Both the position numbers and the translations under genes were made by a program. A stretch of 64,000 bases of DNA, taken from NCBI GenBank assembly GCA_002794785.1, contig NBBA01000024.1:62001-126000 (forward strand). The letters are read 5' to 3'. Below are positions 59,215 through 64,000 of this stretch, piece by piece (positions within the stretch are counted from its first letter, which is position 1; every line of letters starts with the position of its first letter). The notes under the pieces are model-generated. The model searched no databases, was not told the origin of the DNA, and saw only the letters and a list, made by a program, of their open reading frames with translations. This DNA is from Coniferiporia sulphurascens. Its lineage: Eukaryota; Basidiomycota; Agaricomycetes; Hymenochaetales; Hymenochaetaceae.

Positions 59215-61462
59215 ATGAGACTCCTTCGTTCTTTGTGCGCGCTCGTCGCCTTTACTGGCGCCACGACGGCCGCCATCAGCACCCGCGAGCAAGTTGTACT
59301 CTCGTCCGCTGAAGCGGTTCAAGGGTACGCGTGCTTGTTTCGTTCTTTCCTGGGCGTCTGTGCTGAACTGGTCCTAGAGAAGTCAAGACTCTGGAGCTGT
59401 CTTCCATTTCCTCGAGCGAGTTCACCACATTCTCCCATCCAGCGTTTCCGGGAAGAAGCGCCCGGATCAAGAAATCTAACTTTTGCGATGGCGGTGTAAA
59501 GTCCGTCCTTTTCTTCTGAGGCACACTCTTGACTGTACCAAACAAGCGAAACTGAACGAACATCTTCGTACTAGCTCATACACTGGCTACATTGATTCAG
59601 GATCCAAACACTTTTTCTTCTACTTCTTCGAGAGTAGGAATGACCCGGACAACGACGATGTGCTGCTATGGACGAACGGCGGTGCGCAATTGTCTTGTTT
59701 CTCTTACCTGCTCCCTTTCTCTCCGTGCTGATTGGCTACCAATTCCAGGACCAGGTGGATCATCAGCTATGGGCCTCTTTATTGAGTTAGGTCCGCCGCT
59801 TCGCTTTCCTCACAAACGTGTCTGATATTGACTCCAGTACACAGGCCCTTGCAACATCGCATCTGCAAACAGTACCAAGTACAATCCGTACTCGTGGAAC
59901 ACAAACGCCAATATTTTCTTCATTGACCAACCCATTGGCGTCGGCTTCTCGTACGACGACTTCGGCAGCACACCTGTGCGTAACAATATTTTCGTATCTC
60001 CTTTAGGCCAACTTGAATAATTTGCAACACTCAGTCGACTTCCGAGGAAGCCGGGGTGGACATTGCTGTCTTCGCCGCCATCTTTTTTGAGGTCTTCAGC
60101 AAATTCAAGGGCCGCAACTTCCATCTGACTGGTGAATCATACGCAGTGCGGAAGCAGCAATGTATACGTATCCGTTTATTGCTTACTTTGCTTGTATCCT
60201 TTTGCTAGGGAAGACACTTGCCTGTTTATGCTGCGGCTACTTATGATCAAAACAAGGATCTTGTAGCGAAGGGGCTAACTCCTGTCAACCTCAAATCGGC
60301 CATGATCGGTACGTTAGCATTCGGAGGGTGCATTATGCGTATCCCCTGAATTCTCTTCTTCCCTTCGCTTAGGAAACGGGGCGACAGATTTCTTATAGTG
60401 AGTGCACAAAGCACAAATACTTAGTCTTGAGGAGGAATTTCTTAGCTTTTTTTACAGCCTCTTATGGTCCTATTATGACATTCGGTGCACTAGCGCTGCA
60501 ATCGAGCCGATGCAACCGATCAGGTGATTTTTTCCGGACAAACTCCCCCTGTATCCTCCTTCTCACAGAGTGCGACCAGTACTTGCGTTCGCATGAAGCA
60601 AATCGTAGGTAAATTCTGTTTAGAAGCTATTGCATGCTTACACTATCCCCCTGTAGTTGCCCCGCTGCAAAAAATGGTACAAGGCAGCATGTGTTGACCA
60701 CTTCGACCTAATCGATTGTGTGGCGGCGTTCGAATTCTGCGATATGGAGCTCATGGGTCCGTATCTGGCGGCAGGTAAGCGTAAGAGAGCCATGTCCTGG
60801 GACGCATTTTTAGATAGTTTGTAGGTTACAACTATTATGACGTGTCGATGAAATGCGACACTGACAACGACTGCTATCCGGAGCAAGAGTACGTCCTTCC
60901 TCGCCTCTATACCGCATGTCGATCTTCTGATGCACATTACCTGCACTTACAGCGACGTAACCGCCTATCTCAACTCGGCGTCTGTGCGTTCGGAGCTTGG
61001 TATCGACGCCGGCCACAAAAACTTCAGCATGATCGCCTGGGATGCAAACCGACGCTTCTGGGAAAGTGGCGACCCGATTCACCAGACGCAGTTATACGTC
61101 GCTGAGCTACTTGCGCGTGGCGTGAAGGTACTCATCTACGCCGGCACGTACGACTTTGTCGCGAACTGGGTCGGCAACGAGCGCTGGACTCTCGATATGG
61201 AGTGGGAAGGCCGAGAAGCGTTCGTGCAAGAGGAACTGCGCGATTGGTTTGTGGGCGACGAACCAGCGGGGAAGACGAGGACGTATGGGAATTTCACGTT
61301 CGCAGCGATTTATGGCGCTGGACATTTGGTTAGTCGTGTATATCTCCCCCATACTTTCTGTGAACACAGGTTGACGGATGATGGTGTCTACAGGTTCCAC
61401 ACGATAAACCCATCGAGTCCTTGGAAATGGTAAACCGATGGCTTGCGGGAGACGCACTTTGA
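59215..61462 (+). CDS. Serine carboxypeptidase (S10), paralogue 2
   Basis: A close paralogue of 53783-56029 with the same intron pattern. The signal peptide is [20 protein letters not shown]. The pro-segment has [20 protein letters not shown], then [20 protein letters not shown] and [34 protein letters not shown] spans an intron at the catalytic serine region. Then come [46 protein letters not shown], catalytic Asp in [14 protein letters not shown] and catalytic His in GAGHLVPHDKP, ending [12 protein letters not shown]. All joins keep frame and the triad is complete, so it looks functional. The last intron (about 61330-61392) separates GHL from VPHDKP. It was probably secreted or vacuolar before maturation; substrate preference cannot be read. 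Confidence 0.9.
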
Positions 61463-62609
61463 TCACATTTGCCGTGCCATGATTCATACTATCAGAAGAC
61501 TGGCCATCGACTTTTCGTATTTTCTTATGAATATACTTGTTAAATAAGTCGTCCCGAGGAGCCATTGAAAACCCTAATACACAGTCGTGCTTCGGACCCC
61601 ACTTGCTCTTCCACATTTTGAAGAACATCCGGACCACGCTATTGCCTTCCCGACTCTTTGATTAAAATTGGAACTGAGATCAATAAGGAGGTCAGTACTA
61701 CTTTATTAAAACTCGGATTAAGGGCGGGCATGCCTAAGCCTCGCGGTGGGAACCCCGTGTCGTGGTTCGGACTTGCTACGATGCCGCTAGTGTGATTCTG
61801 GCTTCAGAGTGTTGGAGACAATTGAATTGATTTGTTCCTATTTTTTAATAAGCACTTCTGAGAAGCATTTCGATCGTGGTTTAGGCAAAAGAACTCCCGC
61901 TTCTGTCTACACAGTACAAAAATAAGCCATATCGGATCCCCTTTTTTTACAGTACTCCAAGCTGCACTTTCGATTTCCAACATGTCTATCTTGTATCGGG
62001 CCACTTTTTCCCGGCCTCCTCCGGGCTGAACTATGCAAAGCTCGTCTGTTTCAAAGTAACTGGACTACTGTCACGGTGTACAACCAGGAAGGCCGCATTT
62101 TGAGCACGACTGCTTCTGCCGAAGAACCGCGCAATGAAATTAATATTCTGGAGTGTCGGCGTTAGGGCGCATCTTTTCATAATGTAGCCGCGGCGGTCTT
62201 CCTTCCTTGGATCACTATTTGAACCCCAATATCGGCATAATCATTGATGTACGGGCGGGTACTAGTATAGTACGCGTAGCTAGGAGGATAATCGAGTCGT
62301 ACTGCTGCCTGGGAATCTAGGAATTGTTTCCAAGACTCGGAACTCCTTCCAGAATCCGCAAAAGATCTTTACTACAGCCAAACTTCCCGTATGATGTACC
62401 TGTCCCAATGCATAACCTCCTTTCATGTATGGGCTTGGGTTTCCACTAAGTCGGTAGATAGGAAATCCCTATAAGATAATGCATAAATTTTTCAATGCAT
62501 AACGCATAGCCAAAATGGGGCATGGATATGCATTATCTGAGGCCAATTAACTGTCGACTAATTCATTTTGGTTACATATTTGCTTGATTTACTCAATTTC
62601 GTCTAAGTA
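61463..62609. other. Intergenic region
   Basis: No supportable gene; a 66-codon minus-strand frame at 61804-62004 shows no family features. Confidence 0.5.
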
Positions 62610-62861
62610 CAGGTGGATGTAAAAAGTTACGGACCGACCGAAAAGGAAGGAGATCAGACACCCTCATTCAAGTTTTTTTATGAGCCAAAACATGGCTGCG
62701 GCTTGTACACAGACATGCCAATATACTTAAACACTAATTATAAGGTCCTCCTACACTGAATCAAGCTGTTTGTCCTGCATGAGCAGCGAAAAGGTGTTTT
62801 ATATGCTCAGTGCGAAACTCCTTCCTTTTTTAGCCGTTCCGTAACTTTTTACATCCACCTA
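62610..62861. mobile_element. Tc1/mariner-type MITE
   Basis: A 252-bp element with terminal inverted repeats of about 40 bp, imperfect after the first 20 or so: AGGTGGATGTAAAAAGTTAC at the left end and its complement at the right. It is flanked by TA on both sides (62608-62609 and 62862-62863), the mariner target duplication. It has no coding capacity, so it is a non-autonomous derivative. A partial look-alike of the left end occurs near 26351. Confidence 0.85.
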
Positions 62862-63737
62862 TACCCAGTATAATAGGGTTTTATCCCATACTTAAATATA
62901 TTTGGCCCATTTTATTAATGTTTTCTTCAATTATGTAATGAAGACGACCTCCCTATTGTTTGTAATGCATAGCCTAACCCTTCACCAACCGCTATATCGT
63001 ATGAGAAGTTCGACTACATCAAACTTCTTTCTAGGTCACCTGGCACCGATCTTGAACTGCCGCGGTATAGTGACGCTTAATAACATGCTTAATATCATGG
63101 GGGCGCCCTGTTAACTGACGGGGTCTTTGACTCACCCGCGGCAAGACGGGGAACTCGGAGTCTTCAAGTTGGACACAAACCCTCAGGCTTTGACTCCGGG
63201 AGAGGGTGCAATCGAATTCTCTCAGGCGTGCTCTTAACAGACAGCTTTGCATAGCCCGTACTGCAGTACATCAAGCCCTTCCCCGGACAATTACGGCAGG
63301 CGTTCCATAGTCATATCTCTGGTTCTGCGACTCGCTTCAGGGGTCGCATCACAGAAGTTCTTCTCAGGTAACAGTCTAAGTTTAGGAAAATATTTTTCCT
63401 AACCGATCAAGCGTGGTCGAGAAAGGATAGCCGGTGAGCAGCATCCCTTTTTTATTTTTCTAAAAATACAAAACAACGGAGACGTCTAGATACGAATTCC
63501 CTCCAATGACGAAGGGAACGCATGTATACCTTCACGGTCTAGTCTCCCGGGGGGTAGTGACCTGGATTGGCCTCAAATCTTTTTTTTTCAACCGTGAATC
63601 CCACACTACTTGGTGGATCTGAGGGACTGTTCCTGTCTACACTGAGCCTTTCCGTTGCTGGAGTCTACAAAGCCAAATTTCAGCCCAGCGCTAGAATCCA
63701 TAGCTGGAGGCCCAACGTACCTTGCCGTTCTGTAACC
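62862..63737. other. Intergenic region
   Basis: No supportable gene between the MITE and the edge gene. Confidence 0.5.
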
Positions 63738-63908
63738 CTAATTGTCCACGTCCATGACGTCGAAAACGTCTCCGTCGGTGTCCATAGTCTCACATGGATA
63801 GCCTTCTTCTGGGGCCCGTATATGTATAAGGGCCGTTTGAAGTTCCCTGTCTTTAGCCGCCAGGGCCACTCTGAGCTTACGGACCTCGAGGACGAGCGCC
63901 ATCGCGAC
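63738..63908 (-). CDS. C-terminal exon of an unidentified protein, cut by the window edge
   Basis: After a good acceptor (CTTCCAG at 63909-63915) a 57-codon frame runs to TAG at 63738-63740. It encodes a heptad-like helix (ALVLEVRKLRVALAAKDREL) and an acidic end (DTDGDVFDVMDVDN). Codon use is host-like. The upstream exons would be mostly beyond the right edge, so the product cannot be named; it could also be a short chance frame. Confidence 0.4.
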   Translation of the reverse strand, partial: VAMALVLEVRKLRVALAAKDRELQTALIHIRAPEEGYPCETMDTDGDVFDVMDVDN

Positions 63909-64000
63909 CTGGAAGATAGTAGAAGGGCAAAGGAAAGGACAGTGAAGTGCGCACTCGGTCAGGAGCTTGAATTCAAGGAGATTCCGCTTGTCCGTCTACT

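Noticed and set aside
1..64000. CRISPR arrays, prokaryotic operons or phage modules
   Set aside because: The DNA is clearly fungal nuclear sequence, and no regularly spaced repeats of that kind were seen.

Overview
This window is nuclear DNA from a filamentous basidiomycete, most likely an Agaricomycete. Genes carry many short (about 50-70 nt) introns. One long family of multi-exon seven-helix proteins matches the DUF6533 type that is expanded in mushrooms. The Zn2Cys6 and GATA regulators have basidiomycete-style zinc clusters, and the intergenic DNA is littered with retrotransposon and MITE remains. All exon structures were read by eye from splice signals, reading phase and family conservation; no alignment or transcript data were available.

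Layout. (1) 0.2-11.1 kb is a conserved block: a 3-ketoacyl-CoA thiolase (+), a KLHDC4/Kel3-type Kelch protein (-) and a GATA-type transcription factor (-). (2) 11.1-22.2 kb is a long stretch with no gene I can support. (3) 22.3-23.1 kb is a secreted, probably GPI-anchored, cupredoxin-like protein (+). (4) 23.7-30.3 kb is a tandem array of DUF6533-like membrane protein genes on the minus strand: copy A apparently intact, copy B with a frame problem near its 5' end, and a 3' fragment, copy D. (5) 30.3-36.3 kb is a complete Ty1/copia retrotransposon (-) with 5-bp target duplications. Its single gag-pol frame is broken only by six TGA codons and by a nested solo LTR. (6) 36.3-40.8 kb holds a truncated alpha/beta-hydrolase lipase first exon and a third DUF6533-like gene (copy C). 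(7) 43.5-46.8 kb is a Zn2Cys6 transcription factor (-). (8) 47.5-50.8 kb has a basic hypothetical protein and a RidA-family deaminase (-). (9) 52.8-61.5 kb holds two identical tRNA-Leu(AAG) genes in opposite orientation, two serine carboxypeptidase paralogues in opposite orientation and, between them, mitochondrial dihydroorotate dehydrogenase. (10) 62.6 kb has a mariner-type MITE, and the window ends inside the last exon of an unidentified minus-strand gene.

The housekeeping genes (thiolase, Kelch protein, DHODH, RidA, tRNAs) are not an operon-like unit. The accessory interest lies in the intron-dense DUF6533 array and in the CpG-decayed copia element lodged beside it. I found no convincing multi-gene defence or biosynthetic system.
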